A stretch of DNA of 64,000 bases, from positions 74,697,067-74,761,066 of the forward strand of contig OX359245.1 in assembly GCA_947179485.1 (NCBI GenBank), given 5' to 3'. How positions within the stretch are numbered: the first letter of the stretch is position 1; the number at the start of each line of letters is the position of its first letter. The position numbers and the translations under genes were made by a program. This DNA is from Allacma fusca (taxonomy: Eukaryota; Arthropoda; Collembola; Symphypleona; Sminthuridae). Positions 45,267-56,090 of the stretch are shown piece after piece. The notes beneath the pieces were generated by a model. That model was not told the origin of the DNA. It ran no database searches and saw only the letters and a list, made by a program, of their open reading frames with translations.

Positions 45267-45937
45267 TAGTGCGTCGCATGGGTCCAGGTCGCACCCGGGT
45301 ATTTGGGTTCAGGTCCAGGTTCAGGTTCAGAATGGGTGCATGTATTTTGGACTCAATAAGTTTGGGTCTTTCTGGGGACAATACTATATACACGTGAAAT
45401 TGGGTAAAGGTTCAGGTTCAGGGCCAGATACATAGAAAAACCCGTTTTGATTCTACCTGCCAGGGCCAGGTGTAACACATAAAAGACCTGAACCTGATCA
45501 CGAAAGACCTGAAATGTTTGGGTTCATGGATTTCAGGTTAAAGGCCGGAGAATTTCAAGCTTTCAAGATGATTTCCATCGCAAAAGCAATGGCAGGGTAT
45601 CCCAGGAACCAGTGAACATAAATAATTCTTATTCATTTTCAAATTATTTTGTACCAAATTGTACTTTTAATACACGATAAAATAAAAAACGTTCTGATTA
45701 TCAAGTACCCAAACATGTTCAGGTCCGGTTCAAAAATACCGGGGTTCAGGTCGTCTTTTCGGTACCTTTTTGGGTTCAGGTACTAATCAGGTGCGTGTAC
45801 TGCAGGTTCAGGATCGAAAAATTTGAACCTGCTAAATGGGTAAATTTTCAGGTACAGGTTCACTCTTTTGAGGTCCCCAAAGTTTGGATCCAGCTCCAGG
45901 TATAGGTTCGACTATTTTGAACCCATGCGATGCACTA
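45267..45937. mobile_element. Non-autonomous hAT element with GGTTCAGGT arrays
   Basis: Ends TAGTGCGTCGCATGGGTCC and inverted TAGTGCATCGCATGGGTTC, with perfect 8-bp duplications ATAATACC (45259-45266 and 45938-45945). Degenerate GGTTCA / GGTCCA repeats fill both halves. No coding region. Confidence 0.85.
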
Positions 45938-47790
45938 ATAATACCAAACAGTTTGACAATTATTCTTGATTTTCTTTTCAGTTCTTTAAAAGCGTTGAAA
46001 TTGTTTCGCTAGAACCTTGAAGTTTTGATTATTCTTTCAATCGTACCCTTACATGTAAGGATCGTAATTAATTTAAATAAACCTTTTAATTAATCCCATA
46101 ATTTTATTAGCAGTTTTGGCGAATGTTTGGACCTAATTGCAAGCAAACTAGATTTCCTTGTTCATTTAACACATGCGCATATTGATTACGTTGGTGTTTG
46201 TTACGATTAAGGTCATGTATAATTTCTTGTGTAAATCCTTAGCACGGACTGCCTTCACTTAACATTAGGAATAATTTACAGCTTACTGAGCTATCTCCAG
46301 TCCAGTATATCACAGTTCCAATTATTTTGGTATACTGTACTTTAACATATTGTTAACAAAGCAAAAGCAATCAAAAATACAAGCAGACGTTAATTGTGCG
46401 GAACGTAGTTGATTGCGATACTTATTGTAGATTTTGTAAGTATATGCGTTTACATTCAGACGTGGATTCATTATATTCACTATCCAACTCTGTAACCTCG
46501 GAAAGTTGTTAGCGTCCTTTAATTTACTCTTTTATTTTACAATCCCGGCCGTTTCCACGTTTTCCACCTTTTTCCATTTTATATTTCGAAATTCCCACCA
46601 TCTGTACTTAGCACATTCGGCTTGTATTAGCACATATGCCATCTGTCAACAACATTTTCAACACTAAAATGTGCGGCAAGCATTCCATCATACATATTGC
46701 ACGTAAAACGTAGTATAGAGCCACCGAATCAGCGTGCTGTAACACATATCGGAATGGCAGATATAAATTTAAATGATTTCAAGGTCTCAAACATAAGGTT
46801 TGCATATTTTGTTCAAAGAATTGACACGGAGGAAAAAGCTTTCGCATGTTATCACAAATGCGGTTTATTAAATTTTAAGCGGGGATTGTGTGAGTGTGAA
46901 AACTGAGGAGAAATTGCTTTGATCATTGCTACTCTAAAGGAGTTTCTTGAGAGGACGAATTTGAGATTTCATTTACTTTATTGTTAAAGTTGGAAGGGAA
47001 TCTTGGAACTCAGTCTTGAAATATTAAAAGCAATACTTATTTAGTGGTTGAGAATGTCAAAAACAAGCACTTTGTGACTATATTTTTAAAACATATTGAG
47101 TTTAGTGAACCCTCGACGAGCTTCTACGAGGAATGACAATTCTATAGGATTCTGATTATTTATTGAGAAAATTTTACTGTCCAACATATCTGTGACGACA
47201 AATTTTCTGTTCCAATTCGGAATTGCGGCTAAAAATTTCCAAACCCTTTACTTATAAACAACCGCCCCTTTTTATGTCTCGAAATTTGGGATATGTTAAG
47301 TCACTCTCCGATTGGGGCTATTAAATAATTTATGATGTTTCGAAGTAATTCCTATAGGAAAGTGTTTGACCAATTATTACATTTTTGAAGAATTTCGTGG
47401 ACAGTAGTTTATGATAAACCAATCATTTATGTATCAGCAAATGAATTTATGTATTTATAGATTTATCTAAATAAAAGCAATTCATACGCGTGAAGTTTCA
47501 TTACAGCAAAATGAATTCATTTCATAACATCATTGAGAAAATGTATAACAGCAGCATTGCCTTTTCGCCGATTGTATTCACTTTCTACAACAAGTTTTTG
47601 TTATATCTGTCACAATGATAAACGGAAACAATTTATCCATCCCCGTTCCGTCCAAATTTGATGTGTGGGCACCACAATAGAAAAAAAGATGAATACTTTT
47701 GCAGGAAAATACAGCCACATGATTCTAAATCTGCTTTGTAAGGAAAACAAATGGAAAATAAAAATAACTCATGTCAATATTATATAAATT
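45938..47790. other. Spacer with orphan receptor flank
   Basis: About 46990-47480 resembles sequence upstream of receptors 5 and 7 (CTTGAAATATTAAAAGCA, ACTTTGTGACTAT, GTGAACCCT-GACGAGCTTCT), but no receptor gene follows it here. This suggests a lost copy. The 69-codon plus frame at 46697-46906 is not recognisable. Confidence 0.45.
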
Positions 47791-48227
47791 ATTAAAATTA
47801 TATAAGTTATAGGTGTCTGCAGCTAACAAGGTTTCTGGTCTTAAAGTATCAACTGTTAATGGTCGCCAGATATAAGCCTTTTGTGGAAACAGTTTGTTTC
47901 TATCATGTTATCACGTAATCCAGTTTTAAATTATTAAAATAATTATTTAAATGTCTTTTTCAGTTCAAGAGATCCCCAAAGCATCTTTACCACCACGAAG
48001 TCCATGCAAACTTTTAGTATATTTAAGGGCGGTTTGTTTGAATAGAATAATCTTCCCATGTTTGTTGCTATTGCCGGAAAAAACGACATTTATTTTATAC
48101 TCTTTAATAATTAAATATTAACCTTTGAAAATACACGTATAATTACATATATCTATATATATATACATATATATATATGCAGTCATCCCGATGCTGTGAC
48201 AATGATTTATCCTCCCGTGGGAATACA

Positions 48228-50231
48228 CTAAATAGGAACTTTATATTTTGTCACATGTAATGAAGAATGAAGCCTTATCCATGCGATCTCAACTAGACAA
48301 ATAACGGCAGAAACTACCTGGCTTAAAAAAAAAGCCTGCAGTGCCTTAACAACAGAACTTTTCATTGACAAAGCTTGTGCGAACTTTTCGTTCATACGCC
48401 TAATTTCAAATACAGGTTTCGGGAAATTGATTTTGTCCCATTTGTCCCACAGCCAATAAAGCCCGCTGCTCACCATGGCTTGAGCCCTACGGAACGAATG
48501 GTCATATTTTTCCTCAATGAGAACTGGCACGTAAACAAACACTGGGAGACTAAAATACCCATCGCCTCTTACCCTCCCATTGTGAGCAAATTTAAGATTT
48601 CTTTCTTTCATCACTCCTTTGGTTTTCTCCCAGTAGTATCCGAGTGCATGCGAATACACTACCAATGCAGACTTTGGTAAGGACAGTTTGTTTTCAAGAT
48701 AATCTGCTAAGTCATGTGTGGCAAAGCAATTATATTTATTTTGGTGTGAAAACCTTCCTTTCTTTTCCATTAAAAAACAAGCATCATTACCGGAATAATA
48801 TTTGATACCATTTTCCAAAGTATTGCAATTCATACAAAATTCACGGGTGGGTTCAAAGCATACGAAGAAAATATTGATTCCTACAAAGGAATACCCCGAG
48901 GGAAAGAACAAATTAAAACCCCGTAGCTCTTCCAGTCGACTCCAATTTGTTTTAAATTCGTTTTCAGTGGTAAACACGGTCTTCAAAAATCCCTTATAAC
49001 CATTTGAAACCACGATGCCTGCCAATGTCCAAGACAGAAAAATAATAGCGCGTGATTTCCAGTGGGTTCCATCCAATTTTTTGAATACTATGCTTGAGCC
49101 TTGTTCAATCAAATGTCCGCAGAGGAAAAATGTTGTTTCAATAAACGAAATATGTATTTTGTTTCTTTGTGAACGATACACAAGCCAGAGGGATCCTGAA
49201 GTGAACACGGTTGCTAGTGCTAACCATACCCACACGTTTATTTGAAATGGTTGAAGATATATCCCGAATTCCGCCTGTAAAGCCTCTACGCTGTCCGATG
49301 TTATGAAATTGAAACTGTCTGTTTGGGATACTGGGATCACGTGACACCTGTGCTCATGCTCCTTCATTGTTTGGATGAAAATCACATTTGGCCACATATA
49401 AAATGTCGTGTCTAATGTTAATTGTGTCGTGGTGTCATTCAAGTTGCTGTATCCGTTTATAAAATAGTAGACTGTTTCATCAATTCTCCAAGGATGGTTC
49501 CTTCGAAATGGAGAACCAGGACTTGGATTTGGATGGATTTTGTATTTGAATTCTGGAATAAATGGCCACAATAATTTCTTTCCGTTGTCCGTTGCAGATT
49601 CAAATACGTGCTTCATTTCTGTAGAGCAGTTTTCAGGGGAACATTCCAATGGGAACAATGACTGTGTTTGCATCCTGGAACAAGCATAGTATCCAGATAA
49701 AACTTTGGTTGATTTTTTTTGGAAAAAAACAAAAACCGGCGTGAACAAAAATTTTCCCTGAGCGCTTTCTATGACAGAGTTTGCCAATTCTTCCAATTTG
49801 TAGTTGTCGTATATAAAAATTACCAATTTTGGTAACGTCATGGTATTTTCTCCTACCCGTTGTATGAATGATTCTATTCTAAGCTTATCAAATAGGGGTG
49901 TTCGTTTTTCAAACTTTGTGTTTTGACCACCCCAGGTGATGAATTGAACGTGACAATGCAGTGACCTGGCTTTGTAAACTGAGAACTTCCACTTTTGGGG
50001 AAGCCCCAGCAGTTGTTGTACAAAATTTGACCAGTTGCTCGACATGGGATAAATGTTTAAAATGACGGGCAAATCAAGCTTGCTATAATCTACAGGATCC
50101 TCTATTTGGGCAAAAATAGTGGTACAATTCAGAAATTTGGAGGCAAGTGGCTGTATTTCAACTGTTTCAATGTTTTCAAGTCCAGAGCAATACTGGATTA
50201 TTGCTACAAACAATACAAACGAGGCAGTCAT
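48228..50231 (-). CDS. Divergent ionotropic-receptor-like protein, 667 aa (receptor 7a)
   Basis: Intact single exon. Signal peptide 1-18 (MTASFVLFVAIIQYCSG). The ectodomain has Cys in LHCHVQ, YYACSRM, ECSPENC. PNPSPGSPFRRNHPWR spans 234-249, FNFITSDSVEALQ 307-319, M1 331-353, pore-like loop 361-382 (FFLCGHLIEQGSS), M2 394-412, followed by KGFLKTVFTTENEF. The S2 lobe has FCMNC (465-469), LKFAHNGRV (546-554), the basic FRRAQ and SSGLYWLWDKW (588-598). M3 is 626-650. In the IR family this forms a subunit of a ligand-gated cation channel in sensory cilia. The protein is identical to 7b. The 5' flank has GAGCTCAGTAATATATTTGG close to the ATG; the 3' block is at 48179-48200. Confidence 0.87.
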   Translation of the reverse strand: MTASFVLFVAIIQYCSGLENIETVEIQPLASKFLNCTTIFAQIEDPVDYSKLDLPVILNIYPMSSNWSNFVQQLLGLPQKWKFSVYKARSLHCHVQFITWGGQNTKFEKRTPLFDKLRIESFIQRVGENTMTLPKLVIFIYDNYKLEELANSVIESAQGKFLFTPVFVFFQKKSTKVLSGYYACSRMQTQSLFPLECSPENCSTEMKHVFESATDNGKKLLWPFIPEFKYKIHPNPSPGSPFRRNHPWRIDETVYYFINGYSNLNDTTTQLTLDTTFYMWPNVIFIQTMKEHEHRCHVIPVSQTDSFNFITSDSVEALQAEFGIYLQPFQINVWVWLALATVFTSGSLWLVYRSQRNKIHISFIETTFFLCGHLIEQGSSIVFKKLDGTHWKSRAIIFLSWTLAGIVVSNGYKGFLKTVFTTENEFKTNWSRLEELRGFNLFFPSGYSFVGINIFFVCFEPTREFCMNCNTLENGIKYYSGNDACFLMEKKGRFSHQNKYNCFATHDLADYLENKLSLPKSALVVYSHALGYYWEKTKGVMKERNLKFAHNGRVRGDGYFSLPVFVYVPVLIEEKYDHSFRRAQAMVSSGLYWLWDKWDKINFPKPVFEIRRMNEKFAQALSMKSSVVKALQAFFLSQVVSAVICLVEIAWIRLHSSLHVTKYKVPI

Positions 50232-51114
50232 TACTAGAGCTCAGTAATATATTTGGCGCTTATGGTTTTCTGTACTTCTTGAAACTTTCTGAAACTTGAC
50301 TTGAAATTTTAAATCTTCGTTGTCATATGTGGATGATATTCTTTACCTTTGAATCGTTAAAAAGTTTGAAAATGTTATGGGTGAGGAAAAAACGTTGTGA
50401 ACTTAAATTGACTTAAACACACATAAAGCATAATAGGAACACAAAATTAGGTAATACATTTCGAGAAAGTACACACTTTACTATGTATGCACTTTGTATT
50501 ACCGTCGAAAACAAAAATATAAAATTGCTTCGTAATTATCACTTTCAGTCTTGAAATATTAAAAGCATTATATGCTTAGTAGTTGATAATGTCAAAACTT
50601 GTAGTACGTACTAAGTAAGTACTTTGTTATTATAATTTTGAAAATGTGTTGGTTTTAGTGAACCCTTTTCGAGCTTAATTAAAATTATATAAGTTATAGG
50701 TGTCTGCAGCTAACAAGGTTTCTGGTCTTAAAGTATCAACTGTTAATGGTCGCCAGATATAAGCCTTTTGTGGAAACAGTTTGTTTCTATCATGTTATCA
50801 CGTAATCCAGTTTTAAATTATTAAAATAATTATTTAAATGTCTTTTTCAGTTCAAGAGATCCCCAAAGCATCTTTACCACCACGAAGTCCATGCAAACTT
50901 TTAGTATATTTAAGGGCGGTTTGTTTGAATAGAATAATCTTCCCATGTTTGTTGCTATTGCCGGAAAAAACGACATTTATTTTATACTCTTTAATAATTA
51001 AATATTAACCTTTGAAAATACACGTATAATTACATATATCTATATATATATACATATATATATATGCAGTCATCCCGATGCTGTGACAATGATTTATCCT
51101 CCCGTGGGAATACA

Positions 51115-53118
51115 CTAAATAGGAACTTTATATTTTGTCACATGTAATGAAGAATGAAGCCTTATCCATGCGATCTCAACTAGACAAATAACGGCAGAAA
51201 CTACCTGGCTTAAAAAAAAAGCCTGCAGTGCCTTAACAACAGAACTTTTCATTGACAAAGCTTGTGCGAACTTTTCGTTCATACGCCTAATTTCAAATAC
51301 AGGTTTCGGGAAATTGATTTTGTCCCATTTGTCCCACAGCCAATAAAGCCCGCTGCTCACCATGGCTTGAGCCCTACGGAACGAATGGTCATATTTTTCC
51401 TCAATGAGAACTGGCACGTAAACAAACACTGGGAGACTAAAATACCCATCGCCTCTTACCCTCCCATTGTGAGCAAATTTAAGATTTCTTTCTTTCATCA
51501 CTCCTTTGGTTTTCTCCCAGTAGTATCCGAGTGCATGCGAATACACTACCAATGCAGACTTTGGTAAGGACAGTTTGTTTTCAAGATAATCTGCTAAGTC
51601 ATGTGTGGCAAAGCAATTATATTTATTTTGGTGTGAAAACCTTCCTTTCTTTTCCATTAAAAAACAAGCATCATTACCGGAATAATATTTGATACCATTT
51701 TCCAAAGTATTGCAATTCATACAAAATTCACGGGTGGGTTCAAAGCATACGAAGAAAATATTGATTCCTACAAAGGAATACCCCGAGGGAAAGAACAAAT
51801 TAAAACCCCGTAGCTCTTCCAGTCGACTCCAATTTGTTTTAAATTCGTTTTCAGTGGTAAACACGGTCTTCAAAAATCCCTTATAACCATTTGAAACCAC
51901 GATGCCTGCCAATGTCCAAGACAGAAAAATAATAGCGCGTGATTTCCAGTGGGTTCCATCCAATTTTTTGAATACTATGCTTGAGCCTTGTTCAATCAAA
52001 TGTCCGCAGAGGAAAAATGTTGTTTCAATAAACGAAATATGTATTTTGTTTCTTTGTGAACGATACACAAGCCAGAGGGATCCTGAAGTGAACACGGTTG
52101 CTAGTGCTAACCATACCCACACGTTTATTTGAAATGGTTGAAGATATATCCCGAATTCCGCCTGTAAAGCCTCTACGCTGTCCGATGTTATGAAATTGAA
52201 ACTGTCTGTTTGGGATACTGGGATCACGTGACACCTGTGCTCATGCTCCTTCATTGTTTGGATGAAAATCACATTTGGCCACATATAAAATGTCGTGTCT
52301 AATGTTAATTGTGTCGTGGTGTCATTCAAGTTGCTGTATCCGTTTATAAAATAGTAGACTGTTTCATCAATTCTCCAAGGATGGTTCCTTCGAAATGGAG
52401 AACCAGGACTTGGATTTGGATGGATTTTGTATTTGAATTCTGGAATAAATGGCCACAATAATTTCTTTCCGTTGTCCGTTGCAGATTCAAATACGTGCTT
52501 CATTTCTGTAGAGCAGTTTTCAGGGGAACATTCCAATGGGAACAATGACTGTGTTTGCATCCTGGAACAAGCATAGTATCCAGATAAAACTTTGGTTGAT
52601 TTTTTTTGGAAAAAAACAAAAACCGGCGTGAACAAAAATTTTCCCTGAGCGCTTTCTATGACAGAGTTTGCCAATTCTTCCAATTTGTAGTTGTCGTATA
52701 TAAAAATTACCAATTTTGGTAACGTCATGGTATTTTCTCCTACCCGTTGTATGAATGATTCTATTCTAAGCTTATCAAATAGGGGTGTTCGTTTTTCAAA
52801 CTTTGTGTTTTGACCACCCCAGGTGATGAATTGAACGTGACAATGCAGTGACCTGGCTTTGTAAACTGAGAACTTCCACTTTTGGGGAAGCCCCAGCAGT
52901 TGTTGTACAAAATTTGACCAGTTGCTCGACATGGGATAAATGTTTAAAATGACGGGCAAATCAAGCTTGCTATAATCTACAGGATCCTCTATTTGGGCAA
53001 AAATAGTGGTACAATTCAGAAATTTGGAGGCAAGTGGCTGTATTTCAACTGTTTCAATGTTTTCAAGTCCAGAGCAATACTGGATTATTGCTACAAACAA
53101 TACAAACGAGGCAGTCAT
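51115..53118 (-). CDS. Divergent ionotropic-receptor-like protein, 667 aa (receptor 7b)
   Basis: Second copy within the tandem duplication. Its predicted protein is identical residue for residue to 7a, so all domain positions apply (M1 331-353, pore loop 361-382, M2 394-412, M3 626-650). It also has the same proximal 5' flank, so both copies should be regulated alike unless elements beyond about 445 bp matter. The 3' block is at 51066-51087. Identity including silent sites means the duplication is very recent, has been homogenised, or is an assembly duplication; sequence alone does not decide. Confidence 0.82.
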   Translation of the reverse strand: MTASFVLFVAIIQYCSGLENIETVEIQPLASKFLNCTTIFAQIEDPVDYSKLDLPVILNIYPMSSNWSNFVQQLLGLPQKWKFSVYKARSLHCHVQFITWGGQNTKFEKRTPLFDKLRIESFIQRVGENTMTLPKLVIFIYDNYKLEELANSVIESAQGKFLFTPVFVFFQKKSTKVLSGYYACSRMQTQSLFPLECSPENCSTEMKHVFESATDNGKKLLWPFIPEFKYKIHPNPSPGSPFRRNHPWRIDETVYYFINGYSNLNDTTTQLTLDTTFYMWPNVIFIQTMKEHEHRCHVIPVSQTDSFNFITSDSVEALQAEFGIYLQPFQINVWVWLALATVFTSGSLWLVYRSQRNKIHISFIETTFFLCGHLIEQGSSIVFKKLDGTHWKSRAIIFLSWTLAGIVVSNGYKGFLKTVFTTENEFKTNWSRLEELRGFNLFFPSGYSFVGINIFFVCFEPTREFCMNCNTLENGIKYYSGNDACFLMEKKGRFSHQNKYNCFATHDLADYLENKLSLPKSALVVYSHALGYYWEKTKGVMKERNLKFAHNGRVRGDGYFSLPVFVYVPVLIEEKYDHSFRRAQAMVSSGLYWLWDKWDKINFPKPVFEIRRMNEKFAQALSMKSSVVKALQAFFLSQVVSAVICLVEIAWIRLHSSLHVTKYKVPI

Positions 53119-53563
53119 TACTAGAGCTCAGTAATATATTTGGCGCTTATGGTTTTCTGTACTTCTTGAAACTTTCTGAAACTTGACTTGAAATTTTAAA
53201 TCTTCGTTGTCATATGTGGATGATATTCTTTACCTTTGAATCGTTAAAAAGTTTGAAAATGTTATGGGTGAGGAAAAAACGTTGTGAACTTAAATTGACT
53301 TAAACACACATAAAGCATAATAGGAACACAAAATTAGGTAATACATTTCGAGAAAGTACACACTTTACTATGTATGCACTTTGTATTACCGTCGAAAACA
53401 AAAATATAAAATTGCTTCGTAATTACCACTTTCAGTCTTGAAATATTAAAAGCATTATATGCTTAGTAGTTGATAATGTCAAAACTTGTAGTACGTACTA
53501 AGTAAGTACTTTGTTATTATAATTTTGAAAATGTGTTGGTTTTAGTGAACCCTTTTCGAGCTT

Positions 53564-54329
53564 CTTAATAGAACCGAAATCCCTGCGATTCTGATTGTTC
53601 ATTAAAATTGTACTCCTTTCACGAAAATTTGCCTATACAAATTTTCTGTCCCAATTGAGAATATCGGGGTAAACGTTTTCGTCCCTATATTTACAAGCAA
53701 TCACCCCCACTTATGTACCGAAATTCGAGACTTGGTCAATTACTGTCCAGTTTGGGTAGAAATATAATTTTTTCTGTTTCAAAATCATTCCCATCGTAAA
53801 TATTGTTCAAACAGTTAAAACCCACATTTAAAAAAAATGAATGCAAATTGATATACTTGCAGTTTCATAGCATTAAAATTAATTCATTTCTTGAAATGCT
53901 AGCAAAAATTTATGTCAACAGCATTACCATTTGACCAATTGTATTCAGTTTCTAACGAACAATGCTAATATATTTATCACCATGATCTTAGGGGGGAAAT
54001 TTTTCTGGACTGGTTGCGTTCAGGTTTCATTTGAAGGCAATACTAAGGAATACGAATCAAGCTCTCTTGTGGATACTTATTGTATGCCTAAATCATGAGT
54101 GCTTATTTTAAAAGTAGCGCGCAGGGTTTTAAATAAACGGTCAGGTAGTGCTCATTAATAATAAGGATTGCAAGAAGTCTCTGCGTTGAATAACTACGTT
54201 AAGTACACATGGCAGAATATTAACTCAAAATATGTGCAGGCACTAAATCCGCTTCGTAAATAAAAAAAACAAAACAAAACGATTCATTATAAGTGGTTCA
54301 ATGTTTATTTCGATTTAACAGGTATATAG
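53564..54329. other. Receptor 7b upstream spacer, duplicated block
   Basis: Similar to the spacer upstream of receptor 5 (about 36600-37080 and 37630-37680). No gene recognised. Confidence 0.45.
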
Positions 54330-55220
54330 TAGGGATGGCAAATACGATATTGGCGAGACGATAATATCGCAAATATCGCCAAATTTACTGGCGATACTGA
54401 TGGCGATAATTATCGCAAACATCATCGATAATATCGGCATATCGGTATCGCGTTTATATCCGAATGGGGCTCTTGGAAACAACTTGAAGGTACTTTAGTA
54501 AGCTCAGGAGGCAAGGATGTTTCAAGGAGCGCTCCCTGCTGACAAATTTTATAATTAACTAGTGCCATTTTATTACATATCGTAGTCTGCGCACATTCTC
54601 GCTATGATTTCATCCAGCTTTTACGCGTTGTAATTTATGAGCTACGTTCTGTCTTCAGCCATATCTTTAGTCTAAATTCATAAGGAATTTACAACCGTAA
54701 AAATTAGAAGTGACATTTATTATTGATTTTAATTGCGTTTGCAATTCCCTTTGTTTCACATAATAATAATATATCTCACTCTCACAAAATTAATTCCAAC
54801 CTAATCCGGAACTTCCTAAATAATAACTGATATTTTTGGGCGTGCGTTGCCCTGTAACTAACTAGTTATTAGTTTCTAGGTGGATAATTGTAATTCAGAA
54901 TTTGGATATTCTACACGTGTTAATTAAACAAGCTTAAATTTCTGAAACATTTGTTCTATCAGGCAATTAGCTATAAGAGAATTTTCGCCGGATTTATTAA
55001 TCAACCATTGTTTGCATATAATTTCAATCATAAAGTAGTGCTACTGTCATCATATCTTCAAAATAAATATGGTTATCTATTTTCACGTTCTTTGTGATAT
55101 AATTCAAGTGAAAGCTAGAATATTGGCGATATATCGGCGATATACGATATATCGCCAATTGCAATTTTACCGATACCGATATTTGCGATATAAGTCAAGT
55201 GGCGATATTTGCCATCCCTA
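54330..55220. mobile_element. Non-autonomous hAT element with GATATCG-type repeats
   Basis: Ends TAGGGATGGCAAATACGAT and inverted TAGGGATGGCAAATATCGCC, with perfect 8-bp duplications GTATATAG (54322-54329 and 55221-55228). The first and last ~100 bp are dense CGATAT / GGCGATA words, and the middle is plain AT-rich sequence. No transposase frame. Confidence 0.88.
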
Positions 55221-55228
55221 GTATATAG

Positions 55229-55659
55229 CCAGTTCATGTATATTATAGCTCTCAATACGCTTGTTTGTCGTGTTATAGGTCTAGCTTGTAGTAAAGTTGT
55301 AAATAAACTGAACATTTAAATGTACTGAATGATCGTGCTGTTACCGGATGATGTAATATTAGTGATTGAATAACCTGAATATCAGAACCATAACCCTGTG
55401 ACCGTATACGGCTAGTTATTTATTCAGGGAAATGAAAGAGGACAGGCATGATCTGAACATTAACAACTAAAACTAATTACACGTTGAAGGAATAACTCTC
55501 AGCACAAGGCTGAGAGTCATCTTAATAAACTATTTAGTAAACTTGAAATTATTCAACATCACAGACGAAGAATTGAAAACGTTCAAATCTTTTTTGATTC
55601 ATTAAAACATGCATACATACAGTGTCATCTCAAAGTGGTGACAAGGGATTTACCCTACA
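55229..55659. other. Duplicated spacer 3' of receptor fragment 9
   Basis: Similar to 37790-38071 downstream of receptor 6, including GCTGAGAGTCATCTTAATAA and TCACAGACGAAGA. The conserved receptor 3' block is at 55620-55642. Confidence 0.5.
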
Positions 55660-56090
55660 CTAAATAGCAATCTTATGTTTCGCGATAATGAATAAAGAAT
55701 AGGGATGCATCCATGCTATCTCAACTAGAAAAGCAACCGCAGACAATAATTGGCTTAAAAAGAAGGCCTGCAGAGCCAAAACCAGAGAACTTTTCATTGA
55801 CAAAGGTATTGGCCCCTTTACGGTAATGGGTCTAGTTTTGGTCACACGCTTTGGGAAATTGATTTTGTCCCATTTTTCCCATATCCAATAAAGCCCACTG
55901 CTCAGCAAAGTTTGAGCGCAACGGAACGAATGGTCATATTTTCCCTCAATGAGAACCGGCACGTGCAAAAACACCGGCCGGCTAAAATGTCCATCGCCTT
56001 TAACCCTCCCATTGTGAGCAAATTTAAGATTCGTTTCCTTCATCACCCCTTTGACTTTCTCCCAGTAAAATCCGAGTGCATGCGAACAAA
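55660..56090 (-). pseudogene. IR-like receptor fragment 9 (3' end, cut by inverted repeat)
   Basis: About 140 codons survive: SHALGFYWEKVKGVMKETNL, LKFAHNGRVKGDGHFSRPVF, HVPVLIEGKYDHSF, SSGLYWIWEKWDKINF, ALSMKSSL-type segment and M3. It is closest to receptor 6. Coding similarity ends at about 56085 where a 124-bp inverted-repeat arm begins, and nothing matching the 5' two-thirds of the gene is found to the right. It lacks M1, pore and M2 and cannot form a channel. The open frame runs a few codons into the repeat. Confidence 0.75.

Larger units (their letters stand above)
47791..53563. repeat. Recent tandem duplication, 2 x 2,886 bp
   Basis: Unit 1 is 47791-50676 and unit 2 is 50678-53563, with a single extra A at 50677 between them. 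Offset is 2,887. The only difference I noticed is T50539 versus C53426. Each unit holds about 437 bp of 3' flank, one complete receptor gene and about 445 bp of 5' flank. No long repeat lies at the breakpoints. Confidence 0.9.

Noticed and set aside
46697-46906. Pogo-type transposase fragment
   Set aside because: A short EPPNQ...DFKVSN stretch recalled the pogo DDE domain, but spacing and catalytic residues do not match.
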